Assembly (NCBI GenBank): GCA_028293625.1
Contig: JAQGOL010000011.1
Span: 179,677 to 243,676 of the forward strand
Direction of reading: 5' to 3'
Length of the DNA: 64,000 nucleotides
Origin: Chthoniobacteraceae bacterium
GTDB lineage: Bacteria > Verrucomicrobiota > Verrucomicrobiia > Chthoniobacterales > Chthoniobacteraceae
How positions within the stretch are numbered: the first letter of the stretch is position 1; every line of letters begins with the position of its first letter. Under the pieces are notes generated by a model, which was not told where the DNA came from, made no database searches, and saw only the letters and a program-made list of their open reading frames with translations. This document shows positions 29,106-38,157 of this stretch, piece by piece. The position numbers and the translations under genes were made by a program.

Positions 29106-29124
29106 AATGCAATTTAATTGCATT
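29106..29124. promoter_or_regulatory. Candidate Zur/Fur-family operator 1
   Basis: AATGCAAT-TTA-ATTGCATT is a perfect inverted repeat with 8-bp arms and a 3-bp centre. It lies about 200 bp upstream of the Fur-family gene on its own side. Size, AT-richness and symmetry fit an operator for a Fur-family dimer. A further half-site, ATATTGC, follows at 29126-29132. Confidence 0.6.
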
Positions 29125-29313
29125 AATATTGCTAAGCTCGATGTCGCACGATTGATTGTCGTTTCTCGAAGGCGACTCACCAACTGTCAAAATCTCTCGG
29201 GAAATCCCTTCAATTAAGACGTTTTTATTTTGGTCATGGCTCCCTTTCACAATATTTCAACGCTCGGGAGTGTGCGCTATGACGTGCAGAACAAGAGGTC
29301 TTAATCGTTACTA

Positions 29314-29323
29314 TATTGCAATA
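29314..29323. promoter_or_regulatory. Candidate Zur/Fur-family operator 2
   Basis: The perfect palindrome TATTGCAATA shares the core ATTGCA/TGCAAT with operator 1. It lies about 120 bp upstream of the receptor start and overlaps the possible -10 box TATATT, a position suited to repression. Confidence 0.45.
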
Positions 29324-29442
29324 ATTCAGGCTTTCCCGGCCCGGCCACGCACGCACTGCGCAGCCGGACCATCCGATGGCCTCCTGCATTTACTCCGCAT
29401 CGGACCGGCACTCCTTTTCTGCAGCCGCCCAAACTTCAATTC

Positions 29443-31518
29443 ATGAGCAAATTCATTCTCTCGATTTCGATCGCAAGCCTGCTTGGCGGCAACGCAGCGT
29501 TAGCGCAAAACGCGTCCGTTGCGGTCACCGTCCTGGACGAAACAGTGGTCACTGCTTCACCATTGGGACGCACTCTTTTTGAGCAGGCCCAAACGGTTTC
29601 CGTTCTCGAAGGCAACCGGCTTCAACTCGCACTTCAGCCTACGCTGGGGGAGACGCTTTCGGGAGCGGCCGGCGTGAGTTCCACCTACTTCGGTCCCGCG
29701 GCAAGCCGGCCCATTATCCGAGGCCTTGGCGGCGATCGTATTCGGATCCTGCAGAATGGGAACAACACCATTGATGCGTCGGCCACCAGTGTCGACCACG
29801 CTGTCAGCTTCGATCCTGTGTCAGTGGAAAGCATCGAAGTAGTGCGCGGACCAGCCACCTTGCTCTATGGATCGAACGCGATTGGAGGCGTGGTGAATGT
29901 GCTCGATAACAGGATACCCGATGAACCGGCAGGCGCGCCATTGCGCGGCAGCGTCGAGAGCCGGTATGGCTCTGCAAATACGGAGCGTGGCGGCGCATTT
30001 ACACTTGAAGGCGGCATTCGCGGTTTCAATTGGCATCTTGAAGGCTACAAACGGGCGGCCAACAACCTGCAAATCCCAGGATTTGCGCGCTCATCAAGAC
30101 TCCGTGAACGTGAACCGCTCGCACCGGGCCAGAAAGAAGCCCGCGACGTGCTTCCGAACAGCGACTTGCGCACCGAAGGTCTTCTTGGAGGAACTTCCTA
30201 CGCATGGAACGAAGGGTACTTTGGAGTCGCATACTCGGGTTTCCATACCAACTACGGAACGGTGGCTGAGCGGGACGTCACTATCGACATGGAACAGCGG
30301 CGATGGGATTTGCGCGGCGCATTCATTGCACCGGTTTCACAGGTAAAAACGATCAAGTATAGCGTCGGAATTTCAAGCTACGGACACACCGAATTTGAAG
30401 GAGCACTCGCCGGGACAATCTTTGAAAACGAAGGGTTCGATGGGCGCGTTGAGTTGGCGCACGAAAAGATAGGGCTCCTCGAGGGTACAATTGGTTATCA
30501 AACCGAAAAGAGCCGTTTTTCCGCGCTCGGCACCGAAGCTTTCCTGCCGCCTGTTGAAACCGTGGCCGGCTCGGCATTTATCTTTGAAGAAATCGCCATT
30601 GAGCCTTTTTGTGCGCAGTTTGGCGTGCGTTATGACCATATCTCGGTCGATTCAGAATCGAGCCCCGGTTTCGGCCCCGGCCGTGATCGCGTTTTCGATA
30701 ATGTCAGCGGCTCCGCAGGACTGATTTACACTCCCGCGCAAGGCTATGCTATCGCGCTCAGCACGGTATTCACACAGCGCGCACCGACTTACCAGGAACT
30801 GTTTGCCAACGGCCCCCATCTCGCGACCAACGTCTTTGAGATCGGCAATGCAAGCCTGCCGACTGAAAAAGCACTAAGCATCGATTTTTCGCTGCGTAAA
30901 AACAGAGGCAGCGTCACCGGTGCGTTGAGCGTATTCTACAATCATTTCACTGACTTCATCGGACAATTTTCCAATGGTGAGGTGGTAGCAGGCGAAGAAG
31001 ATGGCCTGCCTTTCTCTCTCTATAAATCGACCTCCGCCAACTTCTTCGGCGGTGAAGCGGAAGTTACCTTTCATCTACTTTCCCCTGTGACCCCGGAAAC
31101 AGTCGGGACAAACAAAGAAGGCGCCCCTCCGGCCCGGCCGCTGCTGCTGGAACTTGAACTCAAAGCCGATTACGTCCAAGCCACCGATAGCATCACTCTC
31201 GATCCGCTCCCACGGATTCCTCCCTTTCGCACGAGCGCCGCTCTTAATTTTCAATACGAACGGTTTAGCGCGGGCATTGAAGGCCAATACGTTGCCCGCC
31301 AAAACCGCACGTCAGACTTTGAGTTGCCGACAGACAGCTATTTTTTGATCAATGCAAGCATCGGATACCGCATTGCACTGGGCAAAGCCGAGGCGACTCT
31401 TTATCTGCGCGGGGTCAATCTCACCAATGAAGAAGCGCGCCTTCACACTTCGTTTCTCAAGGAGATCGCCCCGCTTGGCGGACGCGGCGTAGTCTGCGGC
31501 ATGAAACTGATTTTTTAA
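29443..31518 (+). CDS. TonB-dependent outer-membrane receptor, ZnuD-like
   Basis: The 691-residue protein has a signal peptide (cut after AALA-QN, about 22), a possible TonB box (DETVVTAS), a plug domain (about 45-155) and a 22-strand-type barrel to the C-terminal Phe (VVCGMKLIF). The plug has SRPIIRGLGGDRIRILQNG, then DASATSVDHAVSFDPVSVESIEVVRGPATLLYGSNAIGG (quoted here only in part: SVDHAVSFDP and RGPATLLYGSNAIGG). These are close to the ZnuD family of zinc and heme receptors. With the divergent Fur-family gene, zinc uptake across the outer membrane is the most likely role. No TonB/ExbBD or inner-membrane zinc transporter is in the window. Confidence 0.9.
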   Translation: MSKFILSISIASLLGGNAALAQNASVAVTVLDETVVTASPLGRTLFEQAQTVSVLEGNRLQLALQPTLGETLSGAAGVSSTYFGPAASRPIIRGLGGDRIRILQNGNNTIDASATSVDHAVSFDPVSVESIEVVRGPATLLYGSNAIGGVVNVLDNRIPDEPAGAPLRGSVESRYGSANTERGGAFTLEGGIRGFNWHLEGYKRAANNLQIPGFARSSRLREREPLAPGQKEARDVLPNSDLRTEGLLGGTSYAWNEGYFGVAYSGFHTNYGTVAERDVTIDMEQRRWDLRGAFIAPVSQVKTIKYSVGISSYGHTEFEGALAGTIFENEGFDGRVELAHEKIGLLEGTIGYQTEKSRFSALGTEAFLPPVETVAGSAFIFEEIAIEPFCAQFGVRYDHISVDSESSPGFGPGRDRVFDNVSGSAGLIYTPAQGYAIALSTVFTQRAPTYQELFANGPHLATNVFEIGNASLPTEKALSIDFSLRKNRGSVTGALSVFYNHFTDFIGQFSNGEVVAGEEDGLPFSLYKSTSANFFGGEAEVTFHLLSPVTPETVGTNKEGAPPARPLLLELELKADYVQATDSITLDPLPRIPPFRTSAALNFQYERFSAGIEGQYVARQNRTSDFELPTDSYFLINASIGYRIALGKAEATLYLRGVNLTNEEARLHTSFLKEIAPLGGRGVVCGMKLIF

Positions 31519-31522
31519 AATT

Positions 31523-33703
31523 TCAGAACTCCACCGTCAGATCCCGGGGGCGCGCTTCGTTGGGGAACCGGATATAAAGCAATGCCTCGGCTTCATCGTA
31601 AATGAATGTGGCCAGTGGTTGGTGATCCAATTGGATTGCACGGGGCGGCCGGGAGGAGGAAATCAGCAGGATGGCCGAGGTGCCGCCCACGCCCTCGACA
31701 GTCCACTGCGCCACGTCACGATTGCGCTTGACCGGCAGCGCTTTGCAGGCGGAAGCGAGCAATCGAGGCTCGCCGGTTTTCACCGCATCAAGGTCGAGCA
31801 AAAAGACTCGCGTGCCTGATGTGAGCGGGATGGATCGTCGCACTTTCAGTTCCGGATCAAACAGATTTATGAAGCGACCCGTAAGAGTTTTCGGTTCCGC
31901 CTCCACCGATTCATCCAAGCCTGCAGCAATCCAATAAGGCCCACGGCGCAAGGCCAGGTAATTTGTTTCTTTCCATACCTCCCCTGCCTTGCCTGCGGCA
32001 ATTTTCATGACCTCGGCCAGCCGCGCGTCGGCCGCGGCGCTCAGAGCGAACTGCACAGGATTTTCTCGCAGCCAGATGACTGCCCCTTTTCCAACGGAAA
32101 CCATTGAAGCCGGCTCTTTGGTGAAATCGATGTCTTTGATTCCAACCGCATCGAAGAGATCCAGCCGGGGAATGCGGTCGTTTGCGCCTTCCTTATTCCA
32201 CCATTCGTGGACTTGATTGTAAGGGTCCTTGTCATCATCCACCATCACCAGAACGCCGCCTTTTTTAACCCAATCCGCCAAGGGAGGATGGACCTCGGGG
32301 GAGAGCGGCTTTTGTCCCTGATAGCTCAACATAAGAACCCGCTGTTCATCCAAAAACCCCGGCAGCGTCACATTTTCAAGTTGGACCGGAGTAACTGGCA
32401 CACCGCGTTTCAGCAGTGGCAATGCAAGGCCGTAAAAGTGTGCCATGTTAGGATCACTTGGGGTGGGTTGCTCGCGCTGGAACATGAGGGAATCGCTTAC
32501 CAGAACTCCGATCTTCCGGGTGCCGCAATCCCATGCGACGTCCGGCTGTTTCATATCCGTCAGCGCCTGCATGACAACCTGCAATTCGCTGGCGTAATCC
32601 GGCGGGATTGCCTTGCGCTCCTCGGGCCTGGCACTGCGTGGATAGCTTCCGCCAAAAACTCTCTCAGGCCAGGGCGCCACTTCGTATTGCCAGACGTCGG
32701 GCTGAAGCAGCGAGGCTACCAAAGTCGATTCCCAGTTGCCGCGATAGTCGGTCCAATCATGACGCGGATTATCTTCCACAGGATCGTTTAAATACCAAAC
32801 GGAGCGGCCGGTTGCCCGAACGAGGTTTTGCATGGCGCCGTATTCCAGGAATGCGGTCTCAAATGTGCGCTCCTTTCGCACACCTCGAAAATGGTTAGGG
32901 GTGCGCGCCGTGCCGGTCCAAACCTGGGCAATATATCCGTCGCACCCGTCTAATTTTGCCAGGCTCGATTGCGGGCTCACGATGCACCAATGCGAATAAT
33001 TGATTAAACTATGAGTCGCCACATAGCAGCGCACGTTCCCGCCGGTGCGCCGGTTGAAAGCCTGGATATGATTGAACACCTGCTGAAGCGCCCGGCGATA
33101 CAGGTAATATTTTAATTTGGAAGCCCGCCACTGGGCGTCCACCGACGAGTGCGGCGCCTCCCATGGTTTGTTGTAGTAAGCCTGCCATTCGCGTTGAAAT
33201 CCCTGCGAATAACCGGCCCGCGCCCAGAATTCAGGCTCTTCCAAGTGAACAGCCTCGACTCCGGCATCGAGCGCCCGCTGGACGCCCACACAAAGATAGG
33301 CGCCGAAATTTTCCGCCGGACAGATGTAATAAACGTCGCCGCCATGTCCGATCTTGCGCCCGTTGCGGTCGGTTTGCGCGTTATCCTCATGATTCTGGCC
33401 ATCAAAGCGGCCATAAAGATAATCCTGGTAGTCCCCCCATGAGACCCCCGTCATGAGATGAACCCGGTAACCCCGGTCTCTCCAACTCCTGAGCCGCTCG
33501 GCCATGCTCTCGCCGATGCCATAGATCATTGCCACGTCCGCCCGCAGGTTCCCCTGCTGGCTCCATGGCTTGGCAGTTTGGAAACTTGTGCGCTCCAGAA
33601 TTGCCGCCGGATCCCCGGGAAAAACGGGGTCCTCCGCTTTTAATAAGAACGGCAATGAGCAAAGGATAAGGAGAAGAAAATGGACTGGGCGGGTCATCGG
33701 CAT
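31523..33703 (-). CDS. Secreted glycosidase-like protein, unknown specificity
   Basis: The 726-residue protein has a signal peptide (about 1-24). The N-terminal two-thirds look like a TIM-barrel glycoside hydrolase: YRVHLMTGVSWGDYQDY, GVEAVHLEEPEFWARAGY with a candidate acidic residue pair, CYVATHSLINYSHW, and ATGRSVWYLNDPVED. A Rossmann-like glutamine-amidotransferase-type segment may follow (IGVLVSDSLMF, RVLMLSYQGQKPLSPEV, GGVLVMVDDD), as in beta-galactosidase-type enzymes. A beta-rich C-terminus ends it. I do not recognise the exact family. It converges on the receptor gene with only 4 bp between stops. Confidence 0.75.
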   Translation of the reverse strand: MPMTRPVHFLLLILCSLPFLLKAEDPVFPGDPAAILERTSFQTAKPWSQQGNLRADVAMIYGIGESMAERLRSWRDRGYRVHLMTGVSWGDYQDYLYGRFDGQNHEDNAQTDRNGRKIGHGGDVYYICPAENFGAYLCVGVQRALDAGVEAVHLEEPEFWARAGYSQGFQREWQAYYNKPWEAPHSSVDAQWRASKLKYYLYRRALQQVFNHIQAFNRRTGGNVRCYVATHSLINYSHWCIVSPQSSLAKLDGCDGYIAQVWTGTARTPNHFRGVRKERTFETAFLEYGAMQNLVRATGRSVWYLNDPVEDNPRHDWTDYRGNWESTLVASLLQPDVWQYEVAPWPERVFGGSYPRSARPEERKAIPPDYASELQVVMQALTDMKQPDVAWDCGTRKIGVLVSDSLMFQREQPTPSDPNMAHFYGLALPLLKRGVPVTPVQLENVTLPGFLDEQRVLMLSYQGQKPLSPEVHPPLADWVKKGGVLVMVDDDKDPYNQVHEWWNKEGANDRIPRLDLFDAVGIKDIDFTKEPASMVSVGKGAVIWLRENPVQFALSAAADARLAEVMKIAAGKAGEVWKETNYLALRRGPYWIAAGLDESVEAEPKTLTGRFINLFDPELKVRRSIPLTSGTRVFLLDLDAVKTGEPRLLASACKALPVKRNRDVAQWTVEGVGGTSAILLISSSRPPRAIQLDHQPLATFIYDEAEALLYIRFPNEARPRDLTVEF

Positions 33704-33913
33704 TGTGGGGGCATACGAAGGCGGGAAGAGGGAACACCGGCATCACGAGGCTTTCTCAGAGCATCTATTCGGTCAAGATCCGGCACCGAGGGAGTCAAAT
33801 AAAATTGCCCGTCAGCGGCAGGAGAGGCCTTCGTAAACAGAACAAGATCAAAGGGCTGCAAACAACCGTCCATCGGGCCAAAACCGGATTGAGACTACAA
33901 CAAAACAATATTT

Positions 33914-34408
33914 ATGATGGCTCCTCAGATCAAAACGAAACTTCCCGTGGCATCCTTCGCGATCGCGGATGCGTGCGATAAATTCGGGTTTGCCAAGGCA
34001 GCCACCCTTATCCGCGAAGGCTGTGCACCGGCAGTCTGGACATTGCGCGACGCAATGGATGCCTGTTCTCAGCGGAATACACGGCGGGTAGCGGAAGCGT
34101 ATCATGCATACACAGCTGTTTGCGCCCTGCATGCCGTCACACAGCTTGCCACCAGCACTGAAATTGCACTCGAACAGGGCAGCTACCTCGACCGCGACGC
34201 CTGCGAATGGGTCGATTCGCTTGCCGGCGCCTGCGCCCGCCTCGGACGCGAGGTCGAACGGTGCCGCCAACCCATCTGGGAGGAGTGTCCGCAAATCTCT
34301 GACGGACCCTACGACGTTGTGCTGGAACGAACGGGCATTAAACCACTCTGCCAACATCCTGAGCCGTGCTATTATCGGCTCCGTAAAAGCCAGCCAAAAA
34401 AGCAGTAA
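33914..34408 (+). CDS. Hypothetical Cys-containing protein
   Basis: The 164-residue soluble protein is mostly helical, with scattered cysteines (ADACDK, REGCAP, DACSQR, AVCALH, DACEW, GACARL, RCRQ, EECPQ, LCQHPEPCYY). It has no signal peptide and no family I know. Codon third positions look coding, and the ATG pair at 33914/33917 follows an AT-rich leader. The opposite strand is also open over 33848-34411, but its product reads as low-quality shadow sequence. It lies 91 bp upstream of bactofilin in the same direction. Existence as a gene is probable but not certain. Confidence 0.55.
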   Translation: MMAPQIKTKLPVASFAIADACDKFGFAKAATLIREGCAPAVWTLRDAMDACSQRNTRRVAEAYHAYTAVCALHAVTQLATSTEIALEQGSYLDRDACEWVDSLAGACARLGREVERCRQPIWEECPQISDGPYDVVLERTGIKPLCQHPEPCYYRLRKSQPKKQ

Positions 34409-34499
34409 CACGCCTTCGGCAAACAGCTTTAGAATGCGGCTCGCGAGAAATTTTTGCTACTCCTTGGCGGCGGACTCAAATCGTGCATAAGCTTCGGCA

Positions 34500-34880
34500 A
34501 TGACTCCCTCATCCACCAATTTTCTCAATAGCGACGTTGAAATTACAGGCACGATCACATTCGACAACGAATTGACTTGTCATGGCACCGTCAATGGCGA
34601 AATCCTCACCTCAGGCGTTCTGATCATCGCACAAAGCGGCGTTGTTAATGGCAATATCGATGCCGGCACGGTCGTCATTCAAGGCACCGTTAACGGGAAT
34701 GTGACCGCCACTGAAAAATGCCATCTCCATTCCAACGCGCAGCTGATCGGAGACCTTAAGGCGCCCCTCCTTCTCATCGCCGAAGGAGCCACCTTCATCG
34801 GTAATTCCCAAGTTGTTCCTTCGGGCTCCTCGCCCATCGTGAATTTCGTGCCGGCAAGAACCGCCGCGCGCGCACAGTAA
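34500..34880 (+). CDS. Bactofilin (polymer-forming cytoskeletal protein)
   Basis: The 126-residue protein is almost entirely the bactofilin domain (DUF583). Repeating short beta turns form a right-handed beta-helix: ITGTITFDNELTCHGTVNGEI, VVNGNIDAGTVVIQGTVNGNV, AQLIGDLKAPLLLIAEGATFIG (each quoted as a short sample of the repeat). Short flexible tails lie at both ends. Bactofilins polymerise without nucleotide and organise cell-envelope or cell-shape proteins. No peptidase or cell-wall partner gene is adjacent. Two hairpins follow the gene. Confidence 0.95.
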   Translation: MTPSSTNFLNSDVEITGTITFDNELTCHGTVNGEILTSGVLIIAQSGVVNGNIDAGTVVIQGTVNGNVTATEKCHLHSNAQLIGDLKAPLLLIAEGATFIGNSQVVPSGSSPIVNFVPARTAARAQ

Positions 34881-34883
34881 ATG

Positions 34884-34908
34884 CTATGGGCGGCCCTTAG
34901 GCCAGCCT
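34884..34908 (+). terminator. Hairpin just after bactofilin
   Basis: Stem ATGGGCGGCC (34884-34893) pairs with GGCC-A-GCCTAT (34898-34908) with one bulged A, one G-U pair and loop CTTA. It begins three bases after the bactofilin stop. No T-run follows directly. Confidence 0.4.
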
Positions 34909-34930
34909 ATGAAGTTTACGCAATATGTCG

Positions 34931-34980
34931 CCATGATGCGGGTGAAATCCAAACCGCATCGTGGCCATGCGCGCTTTTTT
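34931..34980 (+). terminator. Long hairpin between bactofilin and the XRE gene
   Basis: The 11-bp arms CCATGATGCGG (34931-34941) and CCGCATCGTGG (34954-34964), with one G-U pair, enclose a 12-nt loop. A T6 run follows at 34975-34980, about ten bases after the stem. It separates two convergent genes and may end transcription from either side, although the T-run spacing is not ideal. Confidence 0.5.
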
Positions 34981-35026
34981 CCTGTTGAAAAAGCAACGCT
35001 TCGAGCACTCAGCAGCATGCCGATTT

Positions 35027-35626
35027 TTACCGGTAGATATCGACGAGAAAAATAAGCGCTTCGCCTTTCCCGATATTCACAATGGCATGCTGCACATCAG
35101 CCCGGTAAGTGGCTGAATCGCCGGCCACCAATTCCTCTGAATCGGTTCCCGATTCCACCCGGATACGGCCTTTTTCCACAATCAGGAATTCCCGGGTCCC
35201 TTCAAAATGCGGCGCGCTGCGCAAGGCGCTTCCGGCCTGAAGTTGGACCTCATAAAATTCCACGTCCTTTTCCAGTTGGAGCGGGGAAAGTGTGCGGATC
35301 TGGCAGTCGTTATCCGAACGATAGATCTGGGCACGGTCGCCTCGCCTGATCACCTGCACTGAAGAACTTACCGCGGGCGCTTCCACGAGCTCGCCTAAAG
35401 TCACACCAAAGGCGCGTGCGATCCGCATCGTCACCACCAGGGTTGGATTAGCCTGATTGCGCTCAATCTCGCTTAACATCGAGCGGCTTACTCCACTCGC
35501 ATTTGAGAGGACTTCAAGTGACCAGCTCCGGTCGGCGCGCATTTGCCGGATGCGATTGCCCAATTCCCCCATCGCGGCGTCGCCCGAGTCAATGGGTGGA
35601 GTCTGCTGTTTTTGATTTCGTGCCAT
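35027..35626 (-). CDS. XRE-family regulator with C-terminal cupin domain
   Basis: The 199-residue protein has a helix-turn-helix of the XRE type (about residues 20-80: [39 protein letters not shown]). A C-terminal cupin follows (about 110-198: [23 protein letters not shown], then [19 protein letters not shown]). Such two-domain regulators usually sense a small molecule with the cupin and control a neighbouring catabolic gene. It is divergent from tdh with 161 bp between starts, so control of threonine catabolism is a fair inference. The start is taken at 35626; an ATG 36 bp upstream is possible. Confidence 0.9.
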   Translation of the reverse strand: MARNQKQQTPPIDSGDAAMGELGNRIRQMRADRSWSLEVLSNASGVSRSMLSEIERNQANPTLVVTMRIARAFGVTLGELVEAPAVSSSVQVIRRGDRAQIYRSDNDCQIRTLSPLQLEKDVEFYEVQLQAGSALRSAPHFEGTREFLIVEKGRIRVESGTDSEELVAGDSATYRADVQHAIVNIGKGEALIFLVDIYR

Positions 35627-35663
35627 GCGCGTTGTTCGATTTACAAGAAATAGATCTTGCATG

Positions 35664-35706
35664 CCGGATATTGAAGTCCGATATACGAGACGAGGTTTCC
35701 GGAATA
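35664..35706. promoter_or_regulatory. Direct repeats between XRE-cupin gene and tdh
   Basis: CCGGATAT (35664-35671) and TCCGATAT (35677-35684) are 13 bp apart, and a weaker copy CCGGAATA lies at 35699-35706. Their place in the divergent promoter region makes them candidate binding sites for the XRE-cupin regulator. The match is modest. Confidence 0.3.
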
Positions 35707-35787
35707 GAGAACACCCGCTTTTCTCCCTTTGGCAACCGTTTTAACCCGCCGCTCTCACCACGGCGCTCCTTCTCCCTCATCTTATCC

Positions 35788-36813
35788 ATGAAAGCGCTCG
35801 TCAAACGTGAAGCTCGCCCCGGACTTTGGCTCGAAGAAATTCCCGAGCCGCAAATCGGCATCAACGACGTGCTTATTCGAGTCGATCGCACCGGAATTTG
35901 CGGCACCGATCTGCACATCTATAAATGGGATGCCTGGGCGCAACGCACGATTCCAGTGCCGATGGCGGTTGGCCATGAGTTTGTAGGTGAGATCGTCGAG
36001 GTCGGCTCCAACGTTGCCGACTTCCATCCGGGCGAGATAGTCAGCGGTGAAGGGCATGTAGTTTGCGGGCGCTGCCGCAACTGTCTTGCCGGGCGGCGGC
36101 ATCTTTGTGCGGATACAAAAGGGGTGGGAGTCAATCGTCCCGGCGCGTTTGCGGAGTATCTCTCCTTGCCGATGACCAATGTCTGGCATCACACAAACGG
36201 AGTGGATCGCGACATCGCGGCAATCTTCGATCCGTTTGGAAATGCGGTGCATACGGCGCTTACCTTTCCGGTGCTCGGCGAGGATGTATTGATTACCGGA
36301 GCGGGCCCGATAGGAATCATGGCGGTGGCAATCGCCAAACATGCCGGAGCGCGTTATGTGGTGATCACCGACATAAATGAACATCGGCTTGAGCTTGCGC
36401 GAAAGATGGGTGCCACAGTCGCGCTCAATATACAGCATGGCTCGTTAGCCAAAGTCCAGGAAGAGCTTCACATGAAAGAGGGGTTCGATGTCGGCCTGGA
36501 AATGAGCGGTTCGCCCGATGCATTGCGCGACATGATTGACCAAATGGCGCACGGCGGAAAGATCGCGATGTTAGGCATTCCCTCGGTCCCGATCGCCATC
36601 GATTGGAACAAGGTTGTTTTCAACATGCTCACCATCAAAGGCATCTACGGCCGTGAGATGTACGAGACATGGTATAAGATGAGCGTGATGCTCCAGAGCG
36701 GACTCGACATCAGCCCCGTGATCACCCATCGATTCCATTATACGGAGTTCGAGCAAGGATTCGCCGCGATGTTGTCCGGTGAATCCGGCAAGGTGATTTT
36801 GAACTGGCGCTGA
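35788..36813 (+). CDS. tdh: L-threonine 3-dehydrogenase
   Basis: Oxidises L-threonine with NAD to 2-amino-3-oxobutanoate, the substrate of Kbl. The 341 residues equal the E. coli enzyme. Catalytic-zinc residues are C38 (GICGTDLH), H63 and E64 (GHEFVGEI); the structural-zinc cysteines C93, C96, C99 and C107 are all present. The Rossmann motif is [14 protein letters not shown]. The open frame extends upstream to 35503, but ATG 35788 is the true start by homology. It is followed by a secreted DUF3472 gene and then kbl in the same direction. Confidence 0.97.
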   Translation: MKALVKREARPGLWLEEIPEPQIGINDVLIRVDRTGICGTDLHIYKWDAWAQRTIPVPMAVGHEFVGEIVEVGSNVADFHPGEIVSGEGHVVCGRCRNCLAGRRHLCADTKGVGVNRPGAFAEYLSLPMTNVWHHTNGVDRDIAAIFDPFGNAVHTALTFPVLGEDVLITGAGPIGIMAVAIAKHAGARYVVITDINEHRLELARKMGATVALNIQHGSLAKVQEELHMKEGFDVGLEMSGSPDALRDMIDQMAHGGKIAMLGIPSVPIAIDWNKVVFNMLTIKGIYGREMYETWYKMSVMLQSGLDISPVITHRFHYTEFEQGFAAMLSGESGKVILNWR

Positions 36814-36834
36814 CTGTAACCCCACCCCCTTTTT

Positions 36835-36864
36835 GAGTCCCTTCGGTTTTTTACCGACTTACTC
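36835..36864. other. Imperfect hairpin between tdh and the DUF3472 gene
   Basis: Inner stem TCGGT/ACCGA around T5, outer GAGT/ACTC separated by unpaired bases. It lies between the tdh stop and the GGAGAG ribosome site of the next gene. It may lower read-through or stabilise the upstream message. Confidence 0.3.
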
Positions 36865-36903
36865 AGAAAAGGAGAGAACGACCATATAGAAGAGCCTTTT
36901 TAA

Positions 36904-38157
36904 ATGAAAAAAATACCAGCCCTCCTGACGTTGATTGCGGCGACAATCCTGAGCGCACGCGCCGAACTTCGCGTGCCTGCGTTTACAGCCTATAGCAGGC
37001 CCGATCCGAATGCGCTGGATATCCATTCACCGGCAGGCATCAAGGGCTGGAAAGATGGCGGGCAGCAAGCGCTCTGGTTTGGTGAAATCAAGCATCAGGG
37101 AGAGCTGACTGCCGCCATCACACTCCGGTTGCCAAAAGATCAGAAAGCCGCGTTTAAACTCAGCGTGGGGGAACAATCGCGTGAGGCGACGGCGATCGGC
37201 GGCGATTCGGAAATCACGGTCTCCTTTGGCGCTTTTGAAGTATCCAATGAAGGATACCTCAGGCTCGCCCTTAGCTTGCCCGACTTGAAGGGATTGCCTG
37301 ACGCTCAGATTACCGCGCTCGTCCTCGATGGCCCCGCTTCGGTCGATGCGCATTTCAATCTTGAGCCCCGGCGAAACGCGGCGTCAGTGCATCTCACCTA
37401 TCCATTGCCCAAAGAGAGTGATCTCGATGCTTTTTACTGCGAGGTCACCGCGGTTGAAGACCCGGTCCATACGTTCTATATGGCGTGCGGGTTCCAACGC
37501 GGTTACTTCGGCATGCAGGTTATCAGCTCCACGGAACGCCGCATTATCTTCTCAGTGTGGGACAGCGGCGCAGGAAAAACCGCCATGAAACGCGATGGCG
37601 TCGCCGATAGCGATCGTACCCGGCTCCTGGCAAAAGGGGAAAATGTCATCGCTGATGCTTTTGGCGGCGAAGGAACAGGCGGACACAGCCATTTGATCTA
37701 TCCATGGAAAACCGGGGAGCCGCAGCGTTTTATCCTGACTGCAAAAACAGCCGAAAAAGGGAGCGCCATTTACACCGGATACTGGTTTCATCCGGAGAAA
37801 AAAACCTGGATGTTAATCGCACAATTCAGTGCGCCAAATGCGAGCGCCTCCTTGGGACACTTTCATTCGTTTAGCGAAAACTTTGTCGGCAACAATGGTG
37901 ACCTTCAACGCAAGGCGCTCTATGGCAATCAATGGATTCACAGCCGCGGCGGCCAGTGGAGCAAGGTGACCGAGGCAAGCTTCAGTCATGACGCCACCGG
38001 CCAAAGCGCGCGGCTTGACCGGTTCATGGGTGTTGAGGGGGGCGCATTCTTTCTTGCGCACGGTGGCTTCACGAAAGGATATACAAAATTCGGCGAGCAT
38101 TTCACCAGGCCCCTTACAGGAAAACCGCCAGTCGATTTCTCCAACCTTGATCAATGA
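36904..38157 (+). CDS. Secreted DUF3472 domain protein
   Basis: The 417-residue protein has a signal peptide ([20 protein letters not shown]). An N-terminal beta domain of the kind often found before DUF3472 (DUF5077-like, about 25-150) is followed by a DUF3472 domain (about 170-400: [30 protein letters not shown], quoted in part as [39 protein letters not shown]). DUF3472 proteins are secreted and uncharacterised, probably carbohydrate-related. The gene has a GGAGAG ribosome site. Its stop overlaps the kbl start in ATGA, so it is translated together with an enzyme of threonine breakdown, an unexpected pairing. Confidence 0.88.
   Translation: MKKIPALLTLIAATILSARAELRVPAFTAYSRPDPNALDIHSPAGIKGWKDGGQQALWFGEIKHQGELTAAITLRLPKDQKAAFKLSVGEQSREATAIGGDSEITVSFGAFEVSNEGYLRLALSLPDLKGLPDAQITALVLDGPASVDAHFNLEPRRNAASVHLTYPLPKESDLDAFYCEVTAVEDPVHTFYMACGFQRGYFGMQVISSTERRIIFSVWDSGAGKTAMKRDGVADSDRTRLLAKGENVIADAFGGEGTGGHSHLIYPWKTGEPQRFILTAKTAEKGSAIYTGYWFHPEKKTWMLIAQFSAPNASASLGHFHSFSENFVGNNGDLQRKALYGNQWIHSRGGQWSKVTEASFSHDATGQSARLDRFMGVEGGAFFLAHGGFTKGYTKFGEHFTRPLTGKPPVDFSNLDQ

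Larger units (their letters stand above)
28908..29442. promoter_or_regulatory. 535-bp divergent control region between Fur-family gene and TonB receptor
   Basis: No convincing gene is seen here. It holds the AAGGAG ribosome site of the regulator, a 19-bp inverted repeat (29106-29124), a second palindrome (29314-29323) and an AT-rich stretch around 29105-29325. TATATT at 29312-29317, overlapping the second palindrome, matches five of six bases of a -10 box for the receptor gene; a -35 box is not clear. Confidence 0.6.

Noticed and set aside
28908..29442. Cobalamin or other riboswitch ahead of the TonB-dependent receptor
   Set aside because: Receptor genes often have a B12 riboswitch, but no GCCACTG-type box or B12-box pattern is visible; the receptor looks ZnuD-like instead.
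33848..34411. Minus-strand frame of 187 codons opposite the Cys-containing orphan
   Set aside because: Its product looks like random translation (long Cys/Arg/Gly mix) and its start lies inside the 3' end of the plus frame; the plus frame has better codon pattern.
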